Shown: positions 1-13,410 of the stretch, piece after piece
Position numbering within the stretch: the first letter of the stretch is position 1
How the letters are laid out: each line of letters begins with the position of its first letter
Origin: Aristolochia californica
Lineage: Eukaryota; Streptophyta; Magnoliopsida; Piperales; Aristolochiaceae
DNA: 64,000 nucleotides
Reading direction: 5' to 3'
Assembly (NCBI GenBank): GCA_029961685.1
Contig: JARWKL010000004.1
Span: 28,463,610-28,527,609, forward strand
Notes under the pieces: generated by a model
What the model saw: the letters and a program-made list of their open reading frames with translations, nothing else
Told to the model about the DNA's origin: nothing
The model's database searches: none
Position numbers and translations under genes: made by a program

Positions 1-1267
1 TAAGAAAAAGATTTTTCTACACATGTTTTAAAAAATAGATACGCATGCTTGAAACATTTTAAAGATGCAAATGACCTAAAAATCCAAACCTTTTAAAGAT
101 AATAACATTAAATTCCCAAGTGAACGTGCGGTGGGATATTTACCCGAGTCAAACAAGCCATTATTTTGCCCATTTACAAAAACCTGACCTAACAATCATA
201 GATGATTATAAAGTAATTTATCACGCATAATGAACTATATTTTTATAAGGAATGACTTATGAATCTGGACTCTACACTCAGTTAAAAATCCCCAGCCTCC
301 CCCTTTTCCCGACAATAGCAGAACTTGATATATAAAAACTAAAAAGAGTTTACAAGCCTTAAAAATTACAAACAATTTTTGGAATTATCTCTCTCTACAT
401 TTGTGCACTGTGCACTTCCATTTTTTATGTATACTTTTTTCTTAAATCAAAACTTGAGATTTCACTATCCCTACATCTGGTAAAAAAAAAGAAGAGAAAA
501 AAGCCAAATAGATCACAACAAAATGAAAATTTTAGATTTTATGTATGGAAATAATTTAAAGCAATAACAAATTTGAAAATTTATTCTCCATCCATAAATG
601 AACAGAAAAGTTTTGTTATCCATGTTTGGGAAATTCCACTTGTTCAACCCTAATAGCTCGGAATTTTAAAAGAAAGAGATTTTTCTACACATGTTTTAAA
701 AAATGGAAATGCATGTTTGAAACTTGTTAAAAATTCAAATGACCTATGGATCCAAACCTTTTAAAGAGAATAACATTAAATTTTCAAGTGAACGTGCTGT
801 GGGATATCTACCTGAGTCAAACAAGCAATTACTTTACGCATTTACGAAAAAGTTTATCTAACGATCATAGATGATTATAAATTGATTTATCATGCTTAAC
901 GGGCTATATTTTTGCAAGGAATGACTTAAGGTTCGGGAGTCAACACTCAGTTAAAAATCCCCCGCCTGCCACTTTTCCCGACGATTGTTGAACCTGACAT
1001 ATAAAAACTAAAAAGAGTTTACAATCCCTAAAAATTACAGACACATTTCGGATGTATCTCTCCCTAAATTTATGCATTGTGCATTTACATTTTAGATGTA
1101 TACTTTTTTCATAAATTAAAACTTGAGTTTTCACTTTTCCTTCATGTCGTAAACAGAAAAAAAAAAAGATAAAAGGCAAATTGATCACAACAAAATGAAA
1201 ATTTTATAGTTTATGTATGGAAATAAATCAAGGCAATACCAAATGTAAGTAAACAAAATTAATTCAC

Positions 1268-1510
1268 ATAAATTACAAAAACTTTTTGGAATTATCTCTC
1301 TCTACATTTGTGCACTGTGCACTTCCATTTTTTATGAATACTTTTTTCTTAAATCAAAACATGAGATTTCACTTTCCCTGCAACTCGTAAAAAAAAAAAA
1401 AGAGATAAAAGGCAAATAGATCACAACAAAATGAAAATTTTAGAGTTTATTTATGGAAATAATTTAAGGCAATAACAAATGTAAGTAAAGTAAATTTATT
1501 CTCCCACCAC
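1268..1510 (+). repeat. Partial monomer duplication (~242 bp) of type B
   Basis: The distance between anchors 799 and 1714 is 915 instead of ~672. Near 1,268 the sequence AATTCACAT, from the end of a monomer, is joined to AAATTACAAAAACTTTTTGG, from the middle of a monomer. The tail of the monomer is then repeated. The repeated piece has type-B wording (GCACTGTGCACTTCC) although the preceding copy is type A, so a different monomer supplied it. Confidence 0.85.
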
Positions 1511-1872
1511 AAATGAACTGAAAATTTTTGTTATCCACGTTTGGGAAATTCCACTTGTTCAACCCTAATAGCTCAGAATTTTACAAGAAAGAGATTTATC
1601 TACACATGTTTTAAATAATGGACATGCATGCATTAAAAATGTTAAAGATGCAAATGACCTATGGATCCAGAACTTTTAAAGATAATAACATTAAATTCCC
1701 AAGTGAACATGCGGATGGATATTTACCAGAGTCAAACAAGCCATTATTTTGTCGATTTACAATAAGCTGACCTAACGATCATAGATGATTATAAAGTGAT
1801 TTATCATGCGCAACGGGCTATATTTTTGTAAGGAATGACTTATGGATTGGTAGTCAATAGTCAGTCAAAAAT

Positions 1873-1900
1873 CCCCCCCCCCCCCCCCCCCCCTCCCCCC
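1873..1900 (+). repeat. Poly-C expansion in a satellite monomer (C21, T, C6)
   Basis: The usual AAAAATCCCCCGCCTCCCCC of the monomer is replaced by a run of 21 C, one T and six C. It may be a true slippage expansion or a sequencing/assembly length error. The exact length should not be trusted. Confidence 0.85.
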
Positions 1901-3711
1901 TCTTTTCCAGACGATTGTTGAACTTGATATATAAAAAGTTGAAAGAGTTTACAATCCCTAAAAGGTACAACCACTTTTTGGAATTATCTCTCTCCACAAT
2001 TGTGCATTGTGCATTTCCATTTTAGATTTATACTTTTTTCTTAAATAAAAACTTGAGTTTTGACTTTCCCTTCATCTCGTAAACAAAAAAAGAGATAAAA
2101 GGCAAATAGATCACTACAAAATAAAAATTTTAGAGCTTATGTATGGAAAGATTGTAAAGCAATAACAAATGTAAGTAAAGAAAATTTATTCACACACCAC
2201 AAATGAACAAAAAAAAATTTTTATCCAAGTTTGGGAAATTCTAGTAGTACAACCCTAATAGCTCATAATATTTTAAGAAAGAGATTTTTCTACAAATGTA
2301 TTAAAAATTGGATATGTATGCTTGAAACATTTTAAAGATGCAAATGACATATAAATCCAAACCTTTTAAAGATAATAACATTAAATTCCCAAGTGAACGT
2401 GCGGTGGGATATTTACCCGAGTCAAACAAGCCATTATTTTGCCCACTTACAAAAAGTTGACCTAACGATCATAGATGATTATAAAGTGATTTATAGTGCG
2501 TAACGGGCTATATTTTTGTAAGGAATGACTTATGTATTGGGAGTCAACACTAAGTTAAAAATTCTCCACCTCCCCTTTTTCCATATGATTGCAAAAATTA
2601 TATATAAAAAAGAGTTTACAATCCCTAAAAGTTACAGGTACATTTTAGAATTATCTCTCTCTACATTTGTGTTTTGTGGATTTCCATTTTAGATGTATAC
2701 TTTTTTCTTAAATAAAAACTTGAGTTTTGACTTTGCCTTCATCTCGTAAACAAAAAAAGAGATAAAAGGCAAATAGATCAGAACAAAATGAAAATTTTAG
2801 AGTTTATGTATGGAAAGAATTTATAGCAATAAAAAATGTAAGTAAAAAAAATTTATTCATACACCACAGATGAACACAAAAGTTTTGTTATCCTAGTTTG
2901 GGAAATTCCAATAGTTCAACCCTAATAGCTCGGAATTTAATAAGAAAGAGAATTTTCTACACATGTTTTAAAAAATGGATATGCATGGTTGAAACATATT
3001 AAAGATGCAAATGACCTATGGATCCAAACATTTTAAAAATAATAACGTTAAATTCCCAAGTGAACGTTCGGTGGGATATTTACCCTAGTCAAACAAGCCA
3101 TTATTTTGCCCATTTACAAAAAGCTGATGTAACGATCATAGATGATTAAAAAGTGAATTATCGTGCATAACGGGCTATATTTTTTTAAGGAATGACTGAT
3201 GGATAGGTGTCAACACTTAGTTAAAAATCCCCTGGCTACCCCTTTTTCCGACAATTGCAAAACTTTATATATAAAGACAAAAAAGAGTTTACAATCCCTA
3301 AAAATTACTGCCACTTTTTGGAATTATCTCTCTCTACATTTGTGTATTGTGGATTTCCATTTTAGACGTACACTTTTTTCTTAAATCAAAACCTGATGTT
3401 TCACTTTCCCTTCATATCGTAAACAAAAAAAAGAGATAAAAGGCAAATAGATCACAACAAAATGAAAATTTTAGAGTTTATGTATGGATATAATTTAAAG
3501 CAATAACAAATGTAAGTAAAGAAAACTTATTCCAACACCACAAATGAACATAAAAGTTTTGTTATCCAAGTTTGAGAAATTCCACTACTTCAATCCTAAT
3601 AGCTCGAAATTTTATAAGAAAGAGATTTTTCTACAAATGTTTTAAAAAATTGATATCCACGCTTGAAACATGTTGAAGATGCAAAACACCTATTAATCCA
3701 AACCTTTTAAA

Positions 3712-3726
3712 GATAATATTTACCCG
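3712..3726 (+). repeat. Deletion junction in monomer 6 (~34 bp lost)
   Basis: GATAATA is followed directly by TTTACCCGAG, so the segment with ATTAAATTCCCAAG and the anchor start is absent. ATA occurs at both ends of the missing part, which suggests a short-homology deletion. Confidence 0.75.
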
Positions 3727-4317
3727 AGTCAGACAAGCCATTATTTTTCACATTTACAAAAGGCTGACCTAACTATCATAGATGATTATAAAGTGATTTA
3801 TCATGTGTAACGGGCTATATTTTTTTAAGGAATGACTTATGGATTGGGAGTCAATATTCAGTTAAAAATCCTTCGCCTCCCCCTTTTCCCAACGATTGTA
3901 GAGCCTAATATATAAAAACTAAAAAGAGTTTACAATCCCTAAAACTTATAGACACTTTTTGGAATTATCTCTCGCTACATTTTTGCATTGTGCATTTCAA
4001 TTTTAGATGTATAATTTTTTCTTAAATCATTACTTGAGTGTTGACTTTCCCTTCATCTCGTAAAATAAAGAAGAGATAAAAGGCAAATAGATCACAATAA
4101 AAAGAAAATATTAGAGTTTATATATGGAATTAATTTAAAGCAATAAAAAATGTAAGTAAAGAAAATTTATTATCATACCACAAATGAACAGAAAATTTTT
4201 ATTGTCCAAGTTTTGGAAATTTCACATGTTCAACCTTTATCGCTTGGAATTTTATAAGAAACAAATATTTTTACACATGTTTTAAAAAATGGATATGCAT
4301 ACTTGAAACATCTTAAA

Positions 4318-4362
4318 GATGACAATACAATTCCAAGATGACATTAAATTCCCAATGGGATA
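4318..4362 (+). repeat. Rearranged segment in monomer 7
   Basis: Between the AAAGATG and TATTTACCCG landmarks the order is disturbed. A short ATTCCAAGATG piece precedes ACATTAAATTCCCAA, and the usual AATGACCTATGGATCC and GTGAACGTGCG parts are missing. Monomer spacing is reduced to about 640. Confidence 0.65.
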
Positions 4363-5699
4363 TTTACCCGAGTTAAACAAGCCATTATTTTGCCCATTTA
4401 CAAAAGCTGACCTAACAATCATAGATGATTATAAAGTAATTTATCATGCGTAACAGGCTATTTTTTTTATGGAATGACTTATGTATAGGGAGTCTACATT
4501 CAGTTAAAAATCCCCCGCCTGCCCCTTTTCCCCACGATTGCAGAACTTGATATATAAAAACTAAAAAGAGTTTACAATCCCTAAAAATTACTGGCACTTT
4601 TTGGAATTATCTCTCTCTACATTTATGCAGTGTGCATTTCCATTTATATGTGTACTTTTTTCTTAAATAAAAACTAGATTTTTTACTTTCCCTTCATCTC
4701 GTAAACAAAAAAAGAGATAAAAGGCAAATAGATCACAACAAAATGAAAATTTTAGAGTTTATGTATGGAAAGAATTTAAAGAAATAACAAATGTAAATAA
4801 AGAAAATTTATTCACAAACCACAAATGAACACAAAAGTTTTGTTATACAAGTTCAGGAAATTCCACTAGTTCAACCTTAATAGCTCGGAATTTTATAAGA
4901 AAGAGATTTTTCTACACATGTTTTAAAAAATGGATATGCATGCATGAAACATGTTAAAGATGCCAATGACCTAAGGATCCAAACATTTTAAAGATAATAA
5001 CATTAAATTCCCGAGTGAATGTTCGGTGGGATATTTACCCGAGTCAAACAAGTCATTATTTTGGCCATTTACAAAAAGCTGACTTAACGATTATAGATGA
5101 TTGTAAAGTGATTTATAATACGTAACGGGCTTTTTTTTGTATGGAATTACTTATGGATTGGGAGTCAACACTCAGTTAAAAAACCCCTGCTTCCCCTTTT
5201 CCCAAAGATTGGAAAACCTGATATATAAAAAACTAAAAAGATTTTACAATCCCTAAAAATGACAAATAGTTTTTGGAATTATCTCTTTCTACATTTATGC
5301 ATTATACATTTCAATTTTAGATGTAAACTTTTTTCTAAAATCAAAACTTGAGTATACACTTTCCCTTCATCTCGTAAACCAAAAAAAGAGATAAAAGTCA
5401 AATTGATCACTACCAAATGAAAATTTTAGAGTTTATGTATGGAAAGAATTTAAAGCAATAACAAATGTATGTAAAGAAAATTTATTCACACACTACAAAT
5501 GAACACAAATGTTTTATTATCCTAGTTTGGGAAATTCCACTAGTTTAAACCTAATAGCTTGGAATTTTATTAGAAAGAGATTTTTCTACACATGTTTTAA
5601 AAAATGGATATGAATGCTTGGAACATGTTAAAGATGCAAATGACCTATGGATCCAAACCTTTTAAAGAGAATAAAATTAAATACCCAAGTGAACGTGCG

Positions 5700-5830
5700 G
5701 TGCGATTTTTACCCAAGTCAAACAAGCAATTTTTTTGCCCATTTACAAAAAGTTGACTTAATGATCATAACAATAAATTCCAAAACGTACGTTCAGTGGG
5801 ATATTTACCCGAGTCAAACAAGCCATTATT
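5700..5830 (+). repeat. Internal 96 bp duplication carrying a second anchor motif
   Basis: Anchor-like motifs occur at 5700 and again at 5796. The segment from AATAAATTCC through the CAAACAAGC and TTTTGCC part is present twice in diverged form. The two halves differ at many positions, so this is either an old duplication or an unequal exchange between diverged monomers. Confidence 0.75.
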
Positions 5831-8389
5831 TTGCCAATTTACCAAAAGCAGACCTAACAATCATAGATGATTGTAAAGTGATTTATCATGCGTAGGGCTA
5901 TATTTTTTTAAGGCATGACTTATGGATTGGGAGTCAACACTCAGTTAAAAATCCCTTACCTCCCCATTTTCCCGATGATTGTAGAACCTAATATATAAAA
6001 AACTAAAAAGAGTTTAGAATACCTAAAAATTATAGACAGTTTTTGGAATTATCTCTCTCTACTTTTGAGCATTGTGCATTTCCATTTTAGATGTAAAATT
6101 TTTTCTTAAATAAAAACTTTAGTTTTCACTTTCCCTTCATCTCGTAAACAAAAAAAGAGATAAATGTCAATTAGCTCACAACAAAATGAAAATTTTAGAG
6201 TTTATGTATGGAATGAATTTAAAGCAATAGAAAATGGAAGTAAAGAAATTTTTTTCACACACCATAAATGAACACAAAAGTTTTGTTATCCTAGTTTGAA
6301 AAATTCCACTAGTTCAAACCTAATAGCTCAAAATTTTATAAGAAAGAGATTTTTCTACACATGTTTTAAAAAATGGATATGCATGCTTGAAACATGTTAA
6401 AGATGCAAATGACCTATCAATCTAAACCTTTTAATTAGAATAACAATAAATTCCCAAGTGAACGAGCGGTGGGACATTTACCCGAGTCAAACAAGCCATT
6501 ATTTTGCCCAATTAAAAAAAGCTGACTTAACGATCATAGATGATTGTAAAGCGATTTATTATGCGTAACATGCGATATTTTTTTAATGAATGACTTATGG
6601 AGTGGGAGTCAACACGCAGTTAAAAATCTCCCGCCTCCCCCTTTTCCCGATGATTGCAGAACCAGATATATAAAAACTAAAAAAAGTTTACATTCCCTAA
6701 AACTTATAGGCACTTTTTGGAATTATCTCTCTCTACATTTGTGCATTGTGCATTTCCATTTTAGATGTATACTTTTTCTTAAATCAAAACTTGAGTTTCC
6801 ACTTTCCCTTCATCTTGTAAACATAAAAAGAGATAAAAGCCAAATTGATCACAACAAAATGAAAACTTAACTGTTTATGTATCGGAAGAATTTAAAAAAA
6901 TAACAGAAGTAAATAAAGCAAATTTATTCACACACCACAATTGAACACGAAAGTTTTGTTATCGACGTTTAGGAAATTCCACCAGTTCAAACCTAATAGC
7001 TCAGAATTTTATAAGAAAAAGATTTTTCTACAAATGTTTTAAAAAATGGATATCCATGCTTGAAACATGTTGAAGATGCAAATGACCTATTGATCATAAC
7101 TTTTTAAAGATAATAACATTAAATTCCCAAGTGAATGTTCTGATGGATATTTACCCGAGTCAAACAAGCCATTATTTTGCACATTCACAAAAGGCTGACA
7201 AAACGATCATAAATGATTGTAAAGTCATTTATCATGCATAACGGGCTACATTTTTGTAAGGAATGACTTATGGATTTGGAGTCAACACTCAGTTAAAAAT
7301 CTCCTGCCTCCCCCTTTTCTTGACGATTGTAGAACCTGATATATAAAAACTAAAAAGAGTTTACAATCCCTAAAACTTATAGGCACTTTTAGGAATTATC
7401 ACTCTCTACATTTGTGCATTTTGCATTTCAATTTTAGATGTATACTCTTTTCTTAAATCAAAACTTGAGTGTTGTCTTTCCCTTCATTTCGTCAAATAAA
7501 GAAATGATAAAAGGCAAATAGATCACAATAAAATGAAAATTTTAGAGTTTATGTATGAAAATAATTTAAAGCAATAACAAATGTAAGTAAAGAAAATTTA
7601 TTATCATACCACAAATGAACAGAAAAGTTTTGTTATCCAAGTTTTGGAAATTCCACTTGTTCAACCCTAATAGCTCAAAATTTTATAAGAAAGAGATTTT
7701 TTTACACATGTTTTAAAAAATGGATATGCATACTTTAAACATGTTAAAGATGCAAATGACCTATGGATCCAAACCTTTTAATGAGAATAACATTAAATTC
7801 CCAAGTGAACTTGCGGTGGGATATTTACCCGAGTAAAACAAGTCATTATTTTGCCCAATAACAAAAAGCTGACTTAACGATCATAGATGATTGTAAAGTG
7901 ATTTATTATGCGTAACAGGCTATAGTTTTTTAAGGAATGACTTATGGATTGGGAGTCAACACTCTGTTACAAATCCCCTACTTCCCCCTTTTTCCGACAA
8001 TTGCAGAACTTGATATTTAAAAACTAAAAAGAGTTTAGAATCCCTAAAAATTACACACCGTTTTTGGAATTATCTCTCTCTACTTTTGAGCATTGTGCAT
8101 TTAAATTTAGATGTAAACTTTTTTCTTAAATAAAAACTTGAGATTTCACTTTCCCCTTATCTCGTAAACAAAAAAAGAGATAAAAAGTCAATTAGATCAC
8201 AACAAAATGAAAATTTTAGAGTTTTATGTATGGAATGAATTTAAGGCAATAAAAAATAGAAGTAAAGAAAATTTATTCTCACACCACAATTGAACAGAAA
8301 AGTTTTGTTATCCTAGTTTGAGAAATTCACTAGTTCAACCCTAATAGCTCGAAATTTTATAAGAAAAATATTTTTCTACACATGTTTTA

Positions 8390-8405
8390 AAAAATGGAGT
8401 TTACA
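8390..8405 (+). repeat. ~306 bp deletion junction removing the monomer anchor region
   Basis: AAAAAATGGA is joined directly to GTTTACAAGCCC. The interval between anchors 7816 and 8856 is 1,040 instead of about 1,346. It is the largest clean internal deletion in the satellite that does not involve an LTR element. Confidence 0.8.
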
Positions 8406-8724
8406 AGCCCTAAAAGTTACAGGCACTTTTTTGAATTATCTCTCTCTACATTTTCACATTGTGCATTTCCATTTTAGGTGTATACTATTTTCCTAAATCA
8501 AAACATGAGTTTTCATTTTCACTTCATCTCATAAACAAAAAAAGTGATAAAAGGCAAATAGATCACAAAAAAATGAAAATTTTAGAGTTTATGTATGGAA
8601 AGAATTTAAAGCAATAACAATTGTAAGTAAAGAAAATTTATTCACACAACACAAATGAACAAAAAAGTTTTGTTAACAAAATTTGGGAAATTCCATTAGT
8701 TCAACCCTAATAACTCGGAATTTA

Positions 8725-11700
8725 ATAAGAAATACATTTTTCTACACATGTTTTAAAAAATGGATATGCATGCTTGAAACATGTTAAAGATGCAAATGAC
8801 CTATGGATCCAAACCTTTTAAAGAGAATAACATTAAATTCCGAGGTGAATGTGCGGTGGGATATTTACTTGAGTCAAACAACCAATTACTTTACGCATTT
8901 ACAAAGAGCTGACCTAACGATCATAGATGATTATAAATTGATTTATCATGCTTAACGGGCTATATTTTTGTAAGGAATGACTTATGGATTGGGAGTCAAC
9001 ACTCAGTTAAAAATCCCCCGCCTGCCACTTTTCCTGACGATTTCTCAACCTGACATGTAAAAACTAAAAAATGTTTACAATCCCTAAAAATTATAGACAC
9101 CTTTTGGATGTATCTCTCTATCCATTTATTCTTTGCTCATTTCAATTTTAGATGCATACTTTTTTTATAAATCAAAACTTGTGTTCTCACTTTTCCTTCA
9201 TGTCGTAAACAAAAAAAGAGATAAAAGGCAAATTAATCACTGCTAAATGAAAATTTTACATTTTATGTATGGAAAAAAATCAAGGCAATAAAAAATGTAA
9301 GTAAAAAAAATTTATTCACACACCACAAATGAACACAAAAGTTTTGTTATACAAGTTTGGGAAATTTCGCTAGTTTAAGCCTAATACCTTGGAATTTAAT
9401 AAGAAAAAATGGATACGCATGCTTGAAACTAGTTAAAGATGCAAATGACCTACAGATCCAAAACTTTTAAAGATAATAACATTAAATTCCCAAGTGAACA
9501 TGCGGTGGGATATTTACATGAGTCAAACAAGCCATTATTTTGCCTATTTACAAAAACCTGACCTAACGATCATAGATGATTATAAAGTGATTTATCATGC
9601 ATAATGAGCTATATTTTTGTAAGGAATGACTTATAGATTCGGACTCAACACTCAGTTAAAAATCCCCTGCCTCCAGCTTTTCCCAACGATTGCAGAATCA
9701 GATATATAAAAACTGAAAAGAGTTTACAATCCCTAAAAATTACAGATACTTTTTGGAATTATCTATCTCTACATTTGTGCACTGTGTGCACTTCCATTTT
9801 TTATGTATACTTCTTTCTTAAAACAAAACTTGAGAATTCACTTTCCCTGCATCTTGTAAAAAAAAAAAGATAAAAGAAAAATAGCTCACAACAAAATGAA
9901 AATTATAGAGTTTATGTATGGAAAGAATTTAAAGCATTAAAAATTTAAGTAAAGAAAATTTATTCTCCCACCACAAATGAACACAAAAAGTTTTGTTATC
10001 CATGTTTGTGAAATTCCACTTGTTCAACCCTACTAGCTAGGAATTTTATAAGAAAGAGATTTTTCTATACATGTTTTAAAAATTGATATGCATGCTTGAA
10101 CATGTTAAAGATGCAAATGACCTATGGATCCAAACCTTTTAAAGAGAATAACATTAAATTCCCAAGTGAACGTGCGGTGGGATATTTACACGAGTCAAAC
10201 AAGCAATTACTTCACGCATTTACAAAAACCTGACCTAACGATCATAGATGATTATAAATTGATTTATCAAGCTTAACGGGCTTTATTTTTGTAAGGAATG
10301 ACTTATGGATTGGGAGTCAACACTCGGTTAAAAATCCCCTGCCTGCCACTTTTCCCGACGAATGTTGAACCTGAGATGTAAAAACTAAAAAGAGTTTACA
10401 ATCCCAAAAAATTACAGACACCTTTTCGATGTGTCTCTCCCTACATTTATGCATTATGCATTTCCATTTTAGATGTACTTTTTTTCATAAATCAAAACTT
10501 GATTTTTCCCTTTTCCTTCATGTCGTAAACAAAAAATGAGATAAAAGGCAAATTGATAACAACAAAATGAAAATTTTACAGTTTATATATGGAAAAAAAT
10601 AAAGGCAACAACAAATGTAAGAAAAAAAATTTATTCACACACCACAAATGAACACAAAAGTTTTGTTATACAAGTTTCGGAAATTCCACTAGTTTAAGCC
10701 TAATAGCTCTGAATTTAATAAGAAAAAGATTTTTCTACACATGTTTTAAAAAATGGATACACATGCATGAAACAAGTTAAAGATTCAAATCACCTAAAGA
10801 TCCAAACCTTTTAAAGATAATAACATTAAATTCCGAGGTGAACGTGCGGTGGGATATTTACCCGAGTCAAACAAGCCATTATTTTGAACATTTACAAAAA
10901 CCTGACCCAACAATCATAGATGATTATCAAGTGATTTATCATGCATAATGAGCTATATTTTTTTAAGTAATGACTTATGAAATGGGACTCAACACTCAGT
11001 TAAAAATCCCCTGCCTCCCCCTTTTCCCGACGATTGCAGAACCGGATATATAAAAACTAAAAAGAGTTTACAATCCCTAAAAATTACAGACACTTTTTGG
11101 AATTATTTCTCTCTACATTTGTGCATTGTGAACTTCCATTTTTGGTGTATACTTTTTCTTAAATAAAAACTTGAGATTTCATTTTCCCCACATCTCGTAA
11201 AAAAAAAAAGAGATAAAAGGCAAATAGATTACAACAAAATGAAAATTTTAGAGTTTATGTATGGAAAGAATTTAAAGAAATAACAAATGTAAGTAGAGAA
11301 AAATTATTCTCCCACCACAAATGAACAAAAAAGTTTTGTTATCCATGTTTGGGAAATGCCACTTGTTCAACCCTAATAGCTTGGAATTTTACAAGAAAGA
11401 GATTTTTCAACACATGTTTTAAAAAATGGATATGCATGCTTGAAACATGTTAAAGATGCAAATGACCTATGGATCCAAACCTTTTAAAGAGAATAACATT
11501 AATTCCCAAGTGAACGTGTGGTGGGATATTTTCCCGAGTCGAACAAGCAATTACTTTGTGCATTTACAAAAAGCTGACCTAACGATCATAGATGATTATA
11601 AATTGATTTATTATGCTTAATGAGCTATATTTTTGTAAGGAATGACTTATGGATTGGGAGTCAACACTCAGTTAAAAATCCCCCACCTGCCACTTTTCTC

Positions 11701-13410
11701 GACGATTGCTGAATCTGACATGTAAAAAATAAAAAGTGATTACAATCCCTAAAAGTTACAGACACCGTTTGGACGTATCTCTCCCTACATTTATGCATTC
11801 TGCAATTCCATTTTAGATGTATACGTTTTTCATAAATCAAAACTTGAGTTTTCACTTTTCCTTCATGTTGTAAACAAAAAAAGCGATAAAAGGCAAATAG
11901 ATCACAACAAAATGAAAATTTTACAGTTTATGTATGGAAAGAAAACAAGGCAATACCAAATGTAAGTAAAAAAAATTTATTCACACACCACAAATGAACC
12001 CAAAAGTTTTGTTATACAATTTTTGGAAATTCCACTAGTTTAAGCCTAATATCTCGGAATTTAATAAGAAAAATATTTTTCTACACATGTTTTAAAAAAT
12101 GGATACACATGCTTGAAACAAGTTAAAGATGCAAATGACCTACAGATCCAAACCTTTTAAAGATAATAACATTAAATTCCCAAGTGAACGTGCGGTGGGA
12201 TATTTACCCGAGTCAAACATGCCATTATTTTGCCCTTTTACAAAAACCTGACCTAATGATCATAGATGATTATAAAGTGATTTATCACGCGTAATGAGCT
12301 ATATTTTTGTAAGGAATGACTTATGGCTTGGGACTCAACACTCAATTAAAAATCCCCCGCCTCGCCCTTTTCCTGACGATTGCAGAACCTGATATATAAA
12401 AACTAAAAAGAGTTTACAATCCCTAAATATTACAGACACGTTTTGGAATTATCTCTCTCTACATTTGTGCACTGTCCACTTCCATTTTTTATGCATACTT
12501 TTTCCTTAAATCAAAATTTGAGATTTCACTATTCCTGCATCTTGTAAAAAAAGAAGAGGTAAAAGGTAAACAGATCACAACAAAATGAAAATTTTAGAGT
12601 TTATGTTTGGAAAGAATTTAAAGAAATAAAAAATTTAAGTAGAGAAAATTTATTTTCCCACCACAAATTAACAGAAAAGTTTTGTTATCCATGTTTGGGA
12701 AATTCCACTTGTTCAACCCTAATAGCCCAGAATTTTATAAGAAAGGGATTTCTCTACACATGTTTTAAAAAATGGATATGCATGCTTGAAACATGTTAAA
12801 GATTCAAATGACCTATGGATCCAAACCTTTTAAAGAGAATAACATTAAATTCCCAAGTGAACGTGCGGTGGGATATTTTGCCCGAGTCAAACAAGCAATT
12901 ACTTTACGCATTTACAAAAAGCTTACTTAAAAATCTTAGATGATTTTAAATTGATTTGTCATGCTTAATGGGCTATATTTTTGTAAGGAATGACTTATGG
13001 ATTGGGAGTCATCACTCAGTTAAAAATCCCCTGCCTGCCACTTTTCCCGACAATTGTTGAACCTGACAAGTAAAAACTAAAACGAGTTTACAATCCCTAA
13101 AAATTACAGACAACTTTTGGATGTATCTCTCCCTACATTTATGCATTGTGCATTTCCATTTTAGATGTATACTTTTTTCCTAAATCAAAACTTGAGATTT
13201 CACTTTTCCTTCTTGTCGTAAAGAAAAAAAGAGATAAAAGGCAAATTGATCACAAAAAAATGAAAATTTTATAGTTTATGTATGGAAATAAATCAAGGCA
13301 ATAAAAAATTTAAGTAAACAAAATTTATTCACACACAAAAAATAAACACAAAAGTTTTGTTATACAAGTTTGGGAAATTCCACTAGTTTAAGCGTAATAG
13401 TTGGAATTTA
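8725..13410 (+). repeat. Satellite block A2, alternating A/B dimer higher-order repeat (monomers 14-20)
   Basis: Anchors lie at 8856, 9505, 10177, 10849, 11521, 12195 and 12868. Copies alternate between two variants. Type A (8856, 10177, 11521, 12868) has AGCAATTACTTTACGC, GCCTGCCACTTTTC, TTGAACCTGACAT and GGATGTATCTCTCCCT. Type B (9505, 10849, 12195) has AAAAACCTGACC, GGACTCAACAC and, in most copies, GCACTGTGCACTTCC-like wording. The A-to-A distances are 1,321, 1,344 and 1,347 bp, which makes a dimeric higher-order repeat. Monomers 1 (B) and 2 (A) at the window start are the same pair. No gene is present. Confidence 0.93.

Larger units (their letters stand above)
1..8724 (+). repeat. ~672 bp satellite array, block A1 (monomers 1-13)
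   Basis: Head-to-tail tandem satellite, about 70% A+T. I tracked monomers by the conserved motif GTGGGATATTTACCCGAG or its variants. Copies of it lie at about 131, 799, 1714, 2404, 3071, 3717 (deleted form), 4356, 5026, 5700, 5796 (partial duplicate), 6469, 7142 and 7816, so the usual spacing is 667-674. Monomer 13 is cut short near 8,397. Most copies carry AATTCCCAAG before the anchor, the left-domain variant. Monomers at 2404, 3071, 3717 and 4356 are four distinct variants (called C, D, E and F here) that recur in the same order at 13.4-16.1 kb. There is no coding potential: the open frames are short, start at equivalent positions in unrelated copies and are broken in neighbours. No gene is present in this stretch. 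Confidence 0.97.
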
